DNA of 12,763 bases from Pseudorhodoplanes sp. (GCA_008933495.1 WBUW01000039.1:1-12763); one strand, 5' to 3'; counted from the first letter of the stretch, positions 1 to 5,899 are shown. Translations and numbers: made by a program. The notes: a model not told the origin generated them from the sequence alone.

Positions 1-39
1 AAGCTGGACAAGCCAATAAAGTCTGTCTCCAAATAGCAG

Positions 40-76
40 CGTAGCCCGGATCACGCTCCGCTCCCTCCGGGCTACG
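40..76. repeat. Palindromic intergenic repeat with 11-bp perfect arms
   Basis: CGTAGCCCGGA at 40-50 is the exact reverse complement of TCCGGGCTACG at 66-76, with a 15-base loop between them. Elements starting with GTAGCCCGGAT and ending ATCCGGGCTAC are widespread between genes in proteobacteria. It lies 13 bases past the stop of the minus-strand toxin gene, so it could act as its 3' hairpin, but no T-rich tail is visible. It explains most of the first 88 bases. Confidence 0.7.
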
Positions 77-88
77 TCCTCCCATCGC

Positions 89-393
89 TCATCCTTCGGC
101 GCCCGTCCACGGCCTGCGCGCCGCGTGGCGAACGTGAATGATCTCGATTGCGTCTTTGCCGACGCTGTAGAAAATCTTGTAACGGTAGCGCCCGAGAATT
201 TTCACGCGGATATCGCCCGCGGATGTCTGCAATCCCGATTGCGGATGCGCCGCGATCGCCGCGACGGCGTCACTGATCGCCCGCAGCACATCGTCCGCAG
301 CACATTGCGCGCGCCGCCCGGGCTGCGTTCGCTGAGATAAAGGAAAATGCTCTCGATGTCCGCCAGCGCCAGTGCGCGATAGCGGACCTTCAT
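89..393 (-). pseudogene. ParE/RelE-family toxin, frameshifted
   Basis: The toxin half of a type II toxin-antitoxin pair. From the ATG at 393 the frame reads MKVRYRALALADIESIFLYL and GGARNVLR, then leaves the family sequence and stops at 202 (63 residues). The rest of a ParE/RelE toxin (AISDAVAAIAAHPQSG, then GRYRYKIFYSV and IIHVRHAARRPW) continues in another frame to a stop at 89. The cause is visible: 281-294 and 295-308 share the 11 bases CCGCAGCACAT at a 14-base period. Removing one 14-base unit gives a continuous 96-residue protein, normal for the family, with the conserved C-terminal R-Y-R-Y and HxRHxxRRPW region. As it stands the product lacks that C-terminal core and should be inactive. 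The ATG overlaps the antitoxin stop by 4 bases, typical of an antitoxin-toxin operon. Confidence 0.85.
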
Positions 394-608
394 GCGATCC
401 CGTGCCGCTTCCAGAACGCCGCCGCCTCGTCATCCGAGGCAAAGGCCCCGCGCCGTGCCTCGGCGATCGCTGCGCGCTCGGTCTCGCTCAGCACATAGAC
501 CCCCGCGCGCCGTGCCTCGATTTCGCGCGCAAGCTCGGCGAGCTCCTGCTGGTCCTCTTCCGGCCAGCCTGCAACTTTCTTCAGAATGTCCTTCACGGCG
601 GAATTCAT
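390..608 (-). CDS. Antitoxin of a ParE/RelE-type module
   Basis: A 72-residue acidic protein rich in Glu and Ala, starting MNSAVKDILKKVAGWPEEDQ and ending FWKRHGIA. Its size, WPEEDQQELAELAREIE helix and FWKRHG tail resemble small Hyphomicrobiales proteins found directly upstream of ParE/RelE toxins; this is recalled similarity, not a search. It is the first gene of the pair and its stop overlaps the toxin ATG by 4 bases. The product should bind and neutralise the toxin and probably repress the operon, but no DNA-binding fold can be named from sequence. The frame is intact although the toxin is broken, so it may be an orphan on its way to loss, or may act on a related toxin elsewhere. Confidence 0.75.
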   Translation of the reverse strand: MNSAVKDILKKVAGWPEEDQQELAELAREIEARRAGVYVLSETERAAIAEARRGAFASDDEAAAFWKRHGIA

Positions 609-721
609 TGTTCAAGTCTATCCAAAATTGCCCGGTTCGTCATGCTCGCCGCGCAAAGCACCGACAGAGTCTCGCATCGCCGCCTGGCGAGGGCACAAAT
701 CCCGGTGGCGAGAAATTGAAG

Positions 722-750
722 TTGACATCCCCGCGTAATGATTATATTCC
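722..750 (+). promoter_or_regulatory. Candidate sigma70-type promoter
   Basis: TTGACA at 722-727 is a consensus -35. It is followed by an AT-rich patch offering TATATT at 743-748 (15-base spacer) or TATTCC at 745-750 (17-base spacer) as the -10. The patch stands out in very GC-rich surroundings. No long gene starts downstream for more than 650 bases, so it would transcribe the hairpin-dense tract that follows. No experimental support; the -10 choice is uncertain. Confidence 0.35.
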
Positions 751-772
751 TATCGTTGCCCGGTCGCGAGGG

Positions 773-1055
773 GACGCCGCTTAAGAGGCGTCTTGAGTAG
801 CGGATCGGGTGCGGCGCCTGCGGGCGGGTTTCGCAAACCCGCACCCGGGCGGCGCCGGGGCTCCGCCCGGCGGTACTACGGCCGCCTGCAAGGAGCTTGC
901 TGACGATCCGGGGCGAAATACCCGGACGAAAGCGCGGCCCGGCGCCGGAAGGAGAACGCCGCGATGGAGCGCCGAGAGGCGTGCGCGCTTTCGAAAGAAA
1001 GCGCGCGCCCGTCGCAAGGCGGGCTCTGGTTGGAAGCGCCTTCCGGCGCTCCATC
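773..1055 (+). other. Hairpin-dense non-coding tract, possible structured RNA
   Basis: No convincing gene lies between 609 and 1409, but perfect inverted repeats are packed here: 773-778/787-792 (GACGCC/GGCGTC); 806-812/841-847, partly overlapping 824-831/835-842 (GCGGGTTT/AAACCCGC); 853-859/865-871; 963-974/1044-1055 (GATGGAGCGCCG and its complement), which encloses 983-991/998-1006 (GCGCGCTTT/AAAGCGCGC). The right arm at 1044-1055 can instead form a local hairpin with 1030-1040, so two structures are mutually exclusive. Together with the promoter-like sequence at 722-750 this fits a structured transcript or long leader. High GC alone produces chance hairpins, so confidence is low. Confidence 0.3.
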
Positions 1056-1125
1056 TCCCCTCACCTTTCCGGGTGCGGGGCACACGGTCCCGGTCCGCGC
1101 GGCGCGCGTCCGGGCCGGGGACTGA
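964..1125 (+). CDS. Possible small 53-residue protein
   Basis: A short frame starting MERREACALSKESARPSQGG and ending RVRAGD. A good ribosome binding sequence, GGAAGGAG, lies about 9 bases before the ATG. The start codon sits in the left arm of the 12-base inverted repeat 963-974/1044-1055, so folding would hide it. I do not recognise a domain; it has no signal peptide or membrane segment, and its codon use is not clearly coding. It could equally be chance reading of a structured sequence. Confidence 0.22.
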   Translation: MERREACALSKESARPSQGGLWLEAPSGAPSPLTFPGAGHTVPVRAARVRAGD

Positions 1126-1144
1126 AGGCGCACCCCGCGCCGTT

Positions 1145-1238
1145 CAAACAACAGGGGCGCGCAAACGCGCCCGGCGCAAACAACAGGGGCGCAAACAACA
1201 GGGGCGCGTAAACGCGCCCGGCGCAAACAACAGGGGCG
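1145..1238. repeat. Two tandem copies of a 47-bp unit built on a 15-bp word
   Basis: The 15-base word CAAACAACAGGGGCG occurs exactly at 1145-1159, 1177-1191, 1192-1206 and 1224-1238. These form two adjacent 47-base units (1145-1191 and 1192-1238) that differ by one base (C at about 1162, T at the matching position). Each unit starts and ends with the word, with CGC(or T)AAACGCGCCCGGCG between. The array is not in a recognised gene. It is probably a replication-slippage product. Confidence 0.9.
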
Positions 1239-1409
1239 ATCAGGCGCGGCCGCAGCAAACAGGATGCGGATGCGAAGCCATGCGCGGGCGAATGGCGGAC
1301 GCATGTCGTCCTCCGCTCTGCGCCTTCGACAGCCGCATGTGTGCGCGGCGCCCGGCAGGCCGCGGGGCGTCCGCTTTCCCTCCGGGCGCGCGCCTCCTAC
1401 ACTGCCGCC

Positions 1410-1625
1410 ATGCTGCTCAAACTCATTGCGCTTGCCGCCGCCGCCATTCCGCTGATCCTGTTCGTGCGCACGATCCTCGGGCGGCGGCCGACGCGGCTCG
1501 GTCAGGCCGTCCGCGAGGCGAAGAAGCAGATCGATCTCGCGATCACCCTCTTTCTCGTCGCCGTCGGCGTTGTGGTCGCGTTCGCGCTCGGCCGGATCGT
1601 CTGGGCCTGGTGGGCGGCGGCCTGA
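1410..1625 (+). CDS. Small two-helix membrane protein
   Basis: A 71-residue protein of unknown function. Residues 2-22 (LLKLIALAAAAIPLILFVRTI) and about 43-64 form two hydrophobic helices. They are separated by a basic/polar loop, GRRPTRLGQAVREAKKQIDL, and the protein ends WAWWAAA. It probably sits in the inner membrane as a hairpin. The ATG at 1410 is preferred because an upstream in-frame start would add a stretch of Arg/Ala sequence before an otherwise natural hydrophobic N-terminus. A decayed copy lies at 4418-4571, and 61 bases (1510-1570) are identical between them. No function can be assigned. Confidence 0.75.
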   Translation: MLLKLIALAAAAIPLILFVRTILGRRPTRLGQAVREAKKQIDLAITLFLVAVGVVVAFALGRIVWAWWAAA

Positions 1626-1769
1626 GCCGGCACGCGCAGGGCGGAATAGCGAAGCGTGTTTCGCCGATTCATCGAACAACAGCCGCACCTGATCCGTGGC
1701 TCCGCAGGCGATCGCGAAAGAGCGGATTTCTCCCGCATCTCTTCCCGCAACAAACAGGCGATGTTGCAA

Positions 1770-1783
1770 TTGATCCAGATCAT
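1770..1783. promoter_or_regulatory. Near-consensus FNR/FixK-type box
   Basis: TTGATCCAGATCAT matches TTGAT-N4-ATCAA at nine of ten fixed positions. It lies 64 bases before the start of the small secreted protein at 1847. A TATCAT stands at 1812-1817, giving a box-centre-to-start distance near 47, less ideal than the 41.5 of a classical class II site. A single imperfect match can arise by chance. Confidence 0.25.
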
Positions 1784-1846
1784 TCCGTGGTTTGCATCTC
1801 TATTTCATCCTTATCATTATTTGCGCTGAAGCCGGAGACCAGACCA

Positions 1847-2047
1847 ATGAGCAGATTATTGTTCGCAGCCTGTTTCGTGCTTGGCCTTTCGCTTGGCCTT
1901 TCGCTCGCGCCCGGCGCGGCGTCGGCGGCCACCCTGCCGGGGCTTGCGGCGCTCGGCCAGGCGGTGCCCGCTTATGCCGAAAAAGCGCACCGCCGCGGCA
2001 TCTGGCACTGCCATCGCGCCGGCGCGCGACGTTGGTGCCACCGCTGA
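1847..2047 (+). CDS. Short secreted Cys/His-containing protein
   Basis: A 66-residue protein with a clear signal peptide: MSRLLF, a hydrophobic core ACFVLGLSLGLSLAP, then GAASA as a likely cleavage site near residue 27. The mature part is about 39 residues and ends GIWHCHRAGARRWCHR, rich in Trp, Cys, His and Arg. Short exported proteins with WHxCHR-like tails recur in Hyphomicrobiales; their role is unknown, and metal or haem binding is only a guess. GGAG at 1834-1837 is 9 bases before the ATG. A near-match to an FNR/FixK box is at 1770-1783. Confidence 0.6.
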   Translation: MSRLLFAACFVLGLSLGLSLAPGAASAATLPGLAALGQAVPAYAEKAHRRGIWHCHRAGARRWCHR

Positions 2048-2525
2048 GAGTGGTCTGCGCGCCATAATTCACGCCGCAAGCGCTCAGCGGGGAACCGCCG
2101 GTCCTTGTCACCCCGCTCCCGGGACAAAGCCCCTGCATGCGCGTCACGCACACAAGGGCCGGAGGCGGTAACCGTGGCAGAGCACAGTCCGGAATTGTCG
2201 CAGAGCAAACCGTTCACGCCGCGCGGAGCGCCGAAGCCGCTCGACCTTGCGTGGCGGCTTCCGCGCCCGTGAACTTTTCCCGTCGCACGGCGGGTCGCGG
2301 GCAGGCTGGAAGCCCCGCGCCCCGCGCGCCCTTGCTCATCGCGTCGACGGGCAAAAACGCAAGAGCAAACGGACATTGGAATGCGGCGGCCCTCGCGCCG
2401 GCCGGAGAACAGGAGCCGCAGCGCCTTGCCTGATGGCGCGGGTTTGTCTTGCCGGCGCGCAGCAGCACCCTCCGGCTCTCCGGACGAAGAGCCGGTCGCG
2501 CGCAACCGAAACCGCAATCGAGCCC
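2048..2525. other. 478-bp tract without a recognisable gene
   Basis: All frames read as low-information Arg/Ala/Gly/Pro sequence with no recognisable domain, signal peptide or convincing start. The only neat structure is a perfect 8-base hairpin at 2472-2479/2488-2495 (CCGGCTCT/AGAGCCGG), 31 bases beyond the stop of the minus-strand gene at 2526. It has no T tail, so it is at best a weak 3' structure for that gene. Confidence 0.5.
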
Positions 2526-2840
2526 TCAGCCGAGACCGAGGAATTCGCGCATCGCCGCCGCGGTCTTTTCCGCGTCCTTCTTGTCGGCGGCCGGCAGCGA
2601 CCAGCCTGAGCCCGCCCGCGTCACCACCATGGTGTTGCAGACCTCGACGCCGGAGGCGCGGTCGAGGGCGACATCGACCGTGACATCCGCGATATCGGAA
2701 AGCTTCGTCTCAAGCGGCTTCTTGCTCATGAACAGCACTTTGCGTTGCAGCAGTGCCGTCCCGGCCGATTTGTCGAGCGTGAGCGTGGTACCACCCGAGT
2801 GCAATTCGAGCTTGCCGTCCTTGCGCGTGATTTCCGTCAT
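2526..2840 (-). CDS. Conserved small protein, PH-like fold suspected
   Basis: A 104-residue protein of unknown function. It alternates short beta-like strands (KLELHSGGTTLTLDK, TALLQRKVLFMSKKPLETKL, DIADVTVDVALDRASGVEV, TMVVTRAGSGWSLPA) and ends in one amphipathic helix, DKKDAEKTAAAMREFLGL. That layout is typical of small bacterial PH-like domains, so a PH-like fold is an inference. There is no signal peptide or membrane segment. GGAGGA lies a few bases before the ATG. It follows clpS on the same strand after 131 bases, so it may share that transcript or have its own promoter. Confidence 0.75.
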   Translation of the reverse strand: MTEITRKDGKLELHSGGTTLTLDKSAGTALLQRKVLFMSKKPLETKLSDIADVTVDVALDRASGVEVCNTMVVTRAGSGWSLPAADKKDAEKTAAAMREFLGLG

Positions 2841-2971
2841 GGCAATCCTCCACGTGCAGTAACATTATGAACCTAATCCTTCCCCGCACAACCGGCGGGC
2901 GACACGGCGCCGCAGCATCGTCTGGCGCGGGCGGGGCGCAGGGCGGCGGGTTTGCGTGCAGCCGCGCCGCG

Positions 2972-3280
2972 CTACTCCTCCGGCTCGGTTGCAAATTGCA
3001 GCGGATAGCCCTTCTGCCGGCCGCGTTCGGTCCCCTCCGTCGCCTTGGTCTCCGCGACATCGCGGGTATAGACCGCGATCACGCAGGCGCCCCTGCGGTG
3101 CGCGGTCATCATCACCGCATAGGCGCGCTCCGGCCGCATGCGGAACACGGCCTTGAGCACCTGCACCACGAATTCGCGCGGTGTGAAATCGTCGTTGAGC
3201 AAAATCACCTTGTAGAGCGGCGGCCGGGTGGGCGCTGAGCGCGTCGCCGTGCGCGGCTTCACAAGCGTCTTCTGCGGCAT
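2972..3280 (-). CDS. clpS: ATP-dependent Clp protease adaptor ClpS (ClpS2 type)
   Basis: A 102-residue N-degron adaptor that hands proteins bearing bulky N-terminal residues to the ClpA unfoldase of ClpAP. A flexible N-terminus (1-20) that would enter ClpA precedes the core. The ligand-pocket sequence NDD is at 29-31, followed by FTPREFVVQVLKAVF, with His61 in MMTAHRRG and the conserved VAETKA at 75-80. Position 35 is Arg (TPREF) where E. coli ClpS has the gatekeeper Met (TPMEF). FTPREF and the TEPEE C-terminus are what I recall of alphaproteobacterial ClpS2 paralogues, which bind a narrower set of N-termini than ClpS1. A strong GGGAGGA lies upstream of the ATG. The NUDIX gene ends 33 bases before it on the same strand, so the two are probably co-transcribed. 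Confidence 0.95.
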   Translation of the reverse strand: MPQKTLVKPRTATRSAPTRPPLYKVILLNDDFTPREFVVQVLKAVFRMRPERAYAVMMTAHRRGACVIAVYTRDVAETKATEGTERGRQKGYPLQFATEPEE

Positions 3281-3313
3281 CGGCGTCCTCCCTGCGGTGG
3301 ACGGTGTTCCATT

Positions 3314-3790
3314 CTATCGCTGCGCCAGCGCCGCCAAAAGAGCGCGCTGGCCGGGCAAAATCCGCCGCCGCGCCTCGGCAAGCGAAAACCATTGCGCGCG
3401 GTCGATCTCGGGAAACGATTGCCGGCGCCCGCTGCCGGGCGGCCATTCGATCGCGACAATATTCGAACGGACTTTCGCCACGTCGAGATCGCCTTCGAGC
3501 GCAAAGGCGGCGACGATCTTGTTGCCCGCCTGCCTCACCGGCGCGAGCGGCACAAACGCGCCGTCAGCCCGGCCGCGCACAAGCGCTTGCGCTTGCGGCC
3601 CGAGTTCCTCGGCGAACTCGCGTTTGGCCGCGGCCAGCACGTCGTCGCCCTCGGCATATTCGCCCTTGGGGATCGACCAGGCGCCGGCGTCCTTCTTCGC
3701 CCAGAACGGTCCGCCCGGATGCACGAGCAGCACACGCACTTCGCCTTCCGCGCGCTGCCACAACAGAATTCCGGCGCTGCGTTTCGGCAT
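3314..3790 (-). CDS. NUDIX hydrolase (COG4119-like)
   Basis: A 158-residue cytoplasmic NUDIX hydrolase, expected to cleave a nucleoside diphosphate linked to another group; the substrate is unknown. The N-terminus, SAGILLW at 5-11 then VLLVHPGGPFWAKKD, and SIPKGEY at 39-45 are characteristic of the COG4119 group. The Nudix box spans 43-64 (G43, x5, D49, x7, R57-E58-F59-A60-E61-E62-L63-G64). The REFAEE metal-binding helix is intact, while the first box Glu is Asp49, a conservative change. It is divergent from the flavin-reductase gene, with 56 bases between starts, and lies upstream of clpS. Confidence 0.92.
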   Translation of the reverse strand: MPKRSAGILLWQRAEGEVRVLLVHPGGPFWAKKDAGAWSIPKGEYAEGDDVLAAAKREFAEELGPQAQALVRGRADGAFVPLAPVRQAGNKIVAAFALEGDLDVAKVRSNIVAIEWPPGSGRRQSFPEIDRAQWFSLAEARRRILPGQRALLAALAQR

Positions 3791-3846
3791 TCGCGATCCG
3801 CCATTGTGTGGTGACAGGCTCGGCGCGGGCGGCGATAATCTCCCGC

Positions 3847-4377
3847 ATGAAGGAGCTGCCCCTCGCGCAAGTCTACCAGGTTATCGAGCCGGGTCCCGTG
3901 GTGCTGCTTGTGACCGCCGACAACAGCCGCGCCAATGTCATGACCATGTCCTGGCACATGATGATGGAGTTTACCCCGCCGCGCGTGGCCTGCATCGTGA
4001 GCGAGGCCAATCACAGCTTTGCGGCCCTGCGCCGCACACGCGAATGCGTGATCGCGGTGCCCGCGCGCAAACTTGCTGCAACCATGGTGAAGGTCGGCAA
4101 TTGCTCGGGCGCCGCGGTCGACAAGTTCGCGCGCTTTGGCCTGCGCACCGCCAGGGCCGCGACGGTGGCGCCGCCGCTGCTTGCCGACTGTTTCGTCAAT
4201 CTCGAATGCAAGGTCACCGACACCCGCATGGTCCGCCGTTACAATCTCTTCGTGCTCGAAGTGGTGAAAGCCTGGCGCGATCCGGCGCAAAAAAATCCCA
4301 AGACCCTGCATCATCGCGGCTATGGCCGGTTTGCGGTCGACGGACCGGTCATCACGCTGAAATCCGCCAAGCCGTGA
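3847..4377 (+). CDS. Flavin reductase family protein (FMN-binding split barrel)
   Basis: A 176-residue protein that probably binds FMN and acts as a small flavin reductase or oxidoreductase; the partner and substrate are not evident. The split-barrel pattern is visible: MKELPLAQVYQVIEPGPVVLLVTA, then NVMTMSWHMMMEFTPPRVACIV (30-51), HSFAALRRTRECVIAVPARKL (56-76), and LLADCFVNLECKV (111-123), ending with a strand ITLKS. It has no signal peptide. The ATG at 3847 is chosen because the family similarity starts at once, although no strong ribosome binding sequence precedes it. It is divergent from the NUDIX gene and followed by the decayed gene copy at 4418-4571. Confidence 0.9.
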   Translation: MKELPLAQVYQVIEPGPVVLLVTADNSRANVMTMSWHMMMEFTPPRVACIVSEANHSFAALRRTRECVIAVPARKLAATMVKVGNCSGAAVDKFARFGLRTARAATVAPPLLADCFVNLECKVTDTRMVRRYNLFVLEVVKAWRDPAQKNPKTLHHRGYGRFAVDGPVITLKSAKP

Positions 4378-4417
4378 GCGCGGCAAGCGCCAGGGGCCCA
4401 ATCAGGCCGACGGGATT

Positions 4418-4571
4418 GATAAACCGCGCCGTCCGCACAGGCGCGCCGGCCGGCGATCCGCGAGGCGAAGAAGCAGATCGATCTCGCGATCACCCTCTTT
4501 CTCGTCGCCGTCGGCGTCGTGGCCGCGTGCGCGCGCGGCAGGATCGCCCGGACCTGTGGGCGGCGGCCTGA
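4418..4571 (+). pseudogene. Decayed copy of the two-helix membrane protein gene at 1410-1625
   Basis: Bases 4457-4517 are identical to 1510-1570 (61 of 61), encoding REAKKQIDLAITLFLVAVGV. Beyond that, up to the shared GCGGCGGCCTGA end, there are about nine substitutions and one deleted base in roughly 55. These introduce Cys and Arg into the second helix (F to C, L to R, W to R) and shift the last codons. Upstream, a weaker match (LINRAVRT against LILFVRT) suggests the 5' part survives in degraded, shortened form from about 4418. No ATG or ribosome binding sequence opens the frame, so it should not be expressed as protein. Confidence 0.8.
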
Positions 4572-4646
4572 TCCGGTCCGCCTCCACCGGAGCCCTCGCA
4601 AATCCGGATTCCCGTCCCTATCTATTAGATTTACGGAGACCCGCTC

Positions 4647-4937
4647 ATGACAAGCAAGGCTGCTGCCGGCGATTCGCAGGCCCGATTGAAAGCCAAACGC
4701 GAACGCGAAGAAGATGCGCCGCGCGCCCGCGCCGAATACGACGCGCGATTGCAGGCCGTGCTCAGCCGGACCGCAGAATTGCGCGCCGAACGTCTTGCAC
4801 GCGAGGCCAGAGCCGCGGCGAAGGAAGCGCACCCAGCGTCGTCATCGGCGCGCGTGGCGACGGCAAATCCGGCCGCGGGCCGCCGCCGCTCACGCGCATC
4901 TGCATCGCCCGCAGACAGCCGGCCTGCCAGAGCATGA
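4647..4937 (+). CDS. Small charged helical protein, unknown function
   Basis: A 96-residue protein. Residues 8-62 are strongly charged and probably one long helix (SQARLKAKREREEDAPRA, then AEYDARLQAVLSRTAELRAERLAREARAAAKEA). The AEY...TAELRAERLAREA pattern resembles small Hyphomicrobiales proteins of unknown function. GGAG lies about 9 bases before the ATG. Residues 63-96 turn into Ser/Ala/Arg sequence unlike the first part, and the TGA stop (4935-4937) lies inside the hairpin repeat at 4930-5027. The C-terminus has therefore probably been altered by repeat insertion or a frameshift near codon 62. Confidence 0.5.
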   Translation: MTSKAAAGDSQARLKAKREREEDAPRARAEYDARLQAVLSRTAELRAERLAREARAAAKEAHPASSSARVATANPAAGRRRSRASASPADSRPARA

Positions 4938-5027
4938 TCGCCGAAAAGTGTGAAGCGGTTTTCGGAAAGGATCATGCTCAAACAGAGCGCCAAAGCGGGA
5001 TGACGATTCGAAGAAAAGCAATCCCGC
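4930..5027. repeat. Intergenic double-hairpin repeat, copy 1
   Basis: About 98 bases with two stem-loops. The outer arms GAGCATGATC (4930-4939) and GATCATGCTC (4970-4979) are exact complements and enclose CCGAAAA (4941-4947)/TTTTCGG (4959-4965). A second hairpin pairs GCGGGAT (4995-5001) with ATCCCGC (5021-5027). A second copy at 7673-7769 differs at about nine positions by eye. GAGCATGATN-CCGAAAA elements are very frequent between genes in Bradyrhizobium and relatives. This copy supplies the stop codon of the preceding gene and ends 40 bases before the glutathione peroxidase start. Confidence 0.85.
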
Positions 5028-5067
5028 TTCCGCTGCGGCCCCCCAGCAGGGATCCCGGAAAGGCATC

Positions 5068-5630
5068 ATGATCGTCGACCGCCGTGCCGCCCTCGCCCTC
5101 GTAGGCTCCGCCCTTGCGGCGCCCGCCTTCGCGCAGGGCGCCGGCATGAGCCGCGTCAAAGCCTACGCCTTTTCGTTCAAGGGACTTCGCGGCGAGGACA
5201 TCCGCTGGCCGACTTTTCCGGCCGCCCGATCCTGATCGTGAACACCACCTCGCTCTGCGGCTACACGCCGCAATATGCCGGCCTGCAGACGCTGTGGAGG
5301 CGCTACCGCGACAAGGGCCTGATGATCGTCGGCGTGCCGTCCGACGATTCCGGCGGCCAGGAGCCTGGCGGCGAAGCCGAGATCGGACACACCCTGCACC
5401 GTTACGCGGTCGGCTTTCCGATCACAGCCAAGGTGCCGGTGCGCGGCGCGGCGGCGCATCCGTTCTACCGCTGGGCTGCGATCGAGCGCCCGCTCGACAC
5501 CCCGCGCTGGAATTTCCACAAATACCTGGTCGGCCGCGACGGCCATCTGGTCGCCGTCTTCGCCGCCGCCGTGGAACCGACCCATGCGCGCGTCGTTGCC
5601 GCCGTCGAGCGCGCGCTGGCACCGGGCTGA
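5068..5630 (+). pseudogene. Exported glutathione peroxidase, frameshifted
   Basis: Thiol peroxidase of the glutathione peroxidase family. From the ATG at 5068 (GGAAAGG just upstream) the frame reads MIVDRRAALALVGSALAAPAFA, an export signal with a twin-Arg-like DRRAAL, then VKAYAFSFKGLRGEDIR. It then goes wrong at WPTFPAARS and stops at 5233-5235. The family sequence resumes in another frame with LADFSGRPILIVNTTSLCGYTP, including the catalytic Cys, and runs to a stop at 5628-5630, with GGQEPGG (catalytic Gln) and RWNFHKYL (Trp and Asn). One missing base near 5205 (CGCTGG for an expected CGCCTGG-like sequence) explains the break. The motif before GGQ reads PSDDS, where relatives carry Asn and Phe (SNDFGGQEPG), suggesting relaxed selection rather than only a sequencing error. 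Confidence 0.85.
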
Positions 5631-5855
5631 CGCGCCCGCGTCCCGAATTGACGCAGCCTTCCGAATTTGCATTATCGTCGCCGGCGTCGGCGGTAATAAA
5701 CTGATTCCAAACGGTTATTTTGATTGCGCCGGCGGCGGGCCACCGCTTGCGGCGGCGTGGCGGCTAACCTTAATCCACCTTCGCATACCGCCGCCGCAGC
5801 AGCTTCATTGACTCGCAGAACCCCGCGCTGTTCCATTGATTTGATGATCGGATAA

Positions 5856-5875
5856 CGGGCCCCGCCATGGGCCCG
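5856..5875 (+). promoter_or_regulatory. Small hairpin in the leader of the deacetylase gene
   Basis: CGGGCCC (5856-5862) and GGGCCCG (5869-5875) pair perfectly around a 6-base loop. They end 10 bases before the AAGGGGAGG ribosome binding sequence (5886-5894) of the gene starting at 5900. It could influence translation or be chance in GC-rich DNA. The rest of 5631-5855 holds no gene that I can support. Confidence 0.25.
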
Positions 5876-5899
5876 CCAGCATGCAAAGGGGAGGTCACG

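Noticed and set aside
89..442. Reading 89-442 as an intact 117-residue toxin
   Set aside because: The first 53 residues do not resemble any toxin and start inside the antitoxin gene; the true N-terminus is in the other frame from 393.
1145..1238. Repeat array considered as CRISPR
   Set aside because: The repeat word is 15 bases and the spacers are either absent or identical to each other; no cas genes are present.
876..1769. Open frame of 297 residues on the minus strand
   Set aside because: Low-complexity antisense reading of GC-rich DNA across the tandem repeat and the membrane-protein gene.
809..2047. Open frame of 412 residues on the + strand
   Set aside because: Arg/Gly/Ala-rich without domains; it overlaps the real 1410-1625 gene in another frame. 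Only its last 66 residues, from the ATG at 1847, look genuine.
3228..4571. Open frame of 447 residues on the + strand
   Set aside because: It runs antisense to the NUDIX gene, then in the wrong frame through the flavin-reductase gene and the decayed copy.
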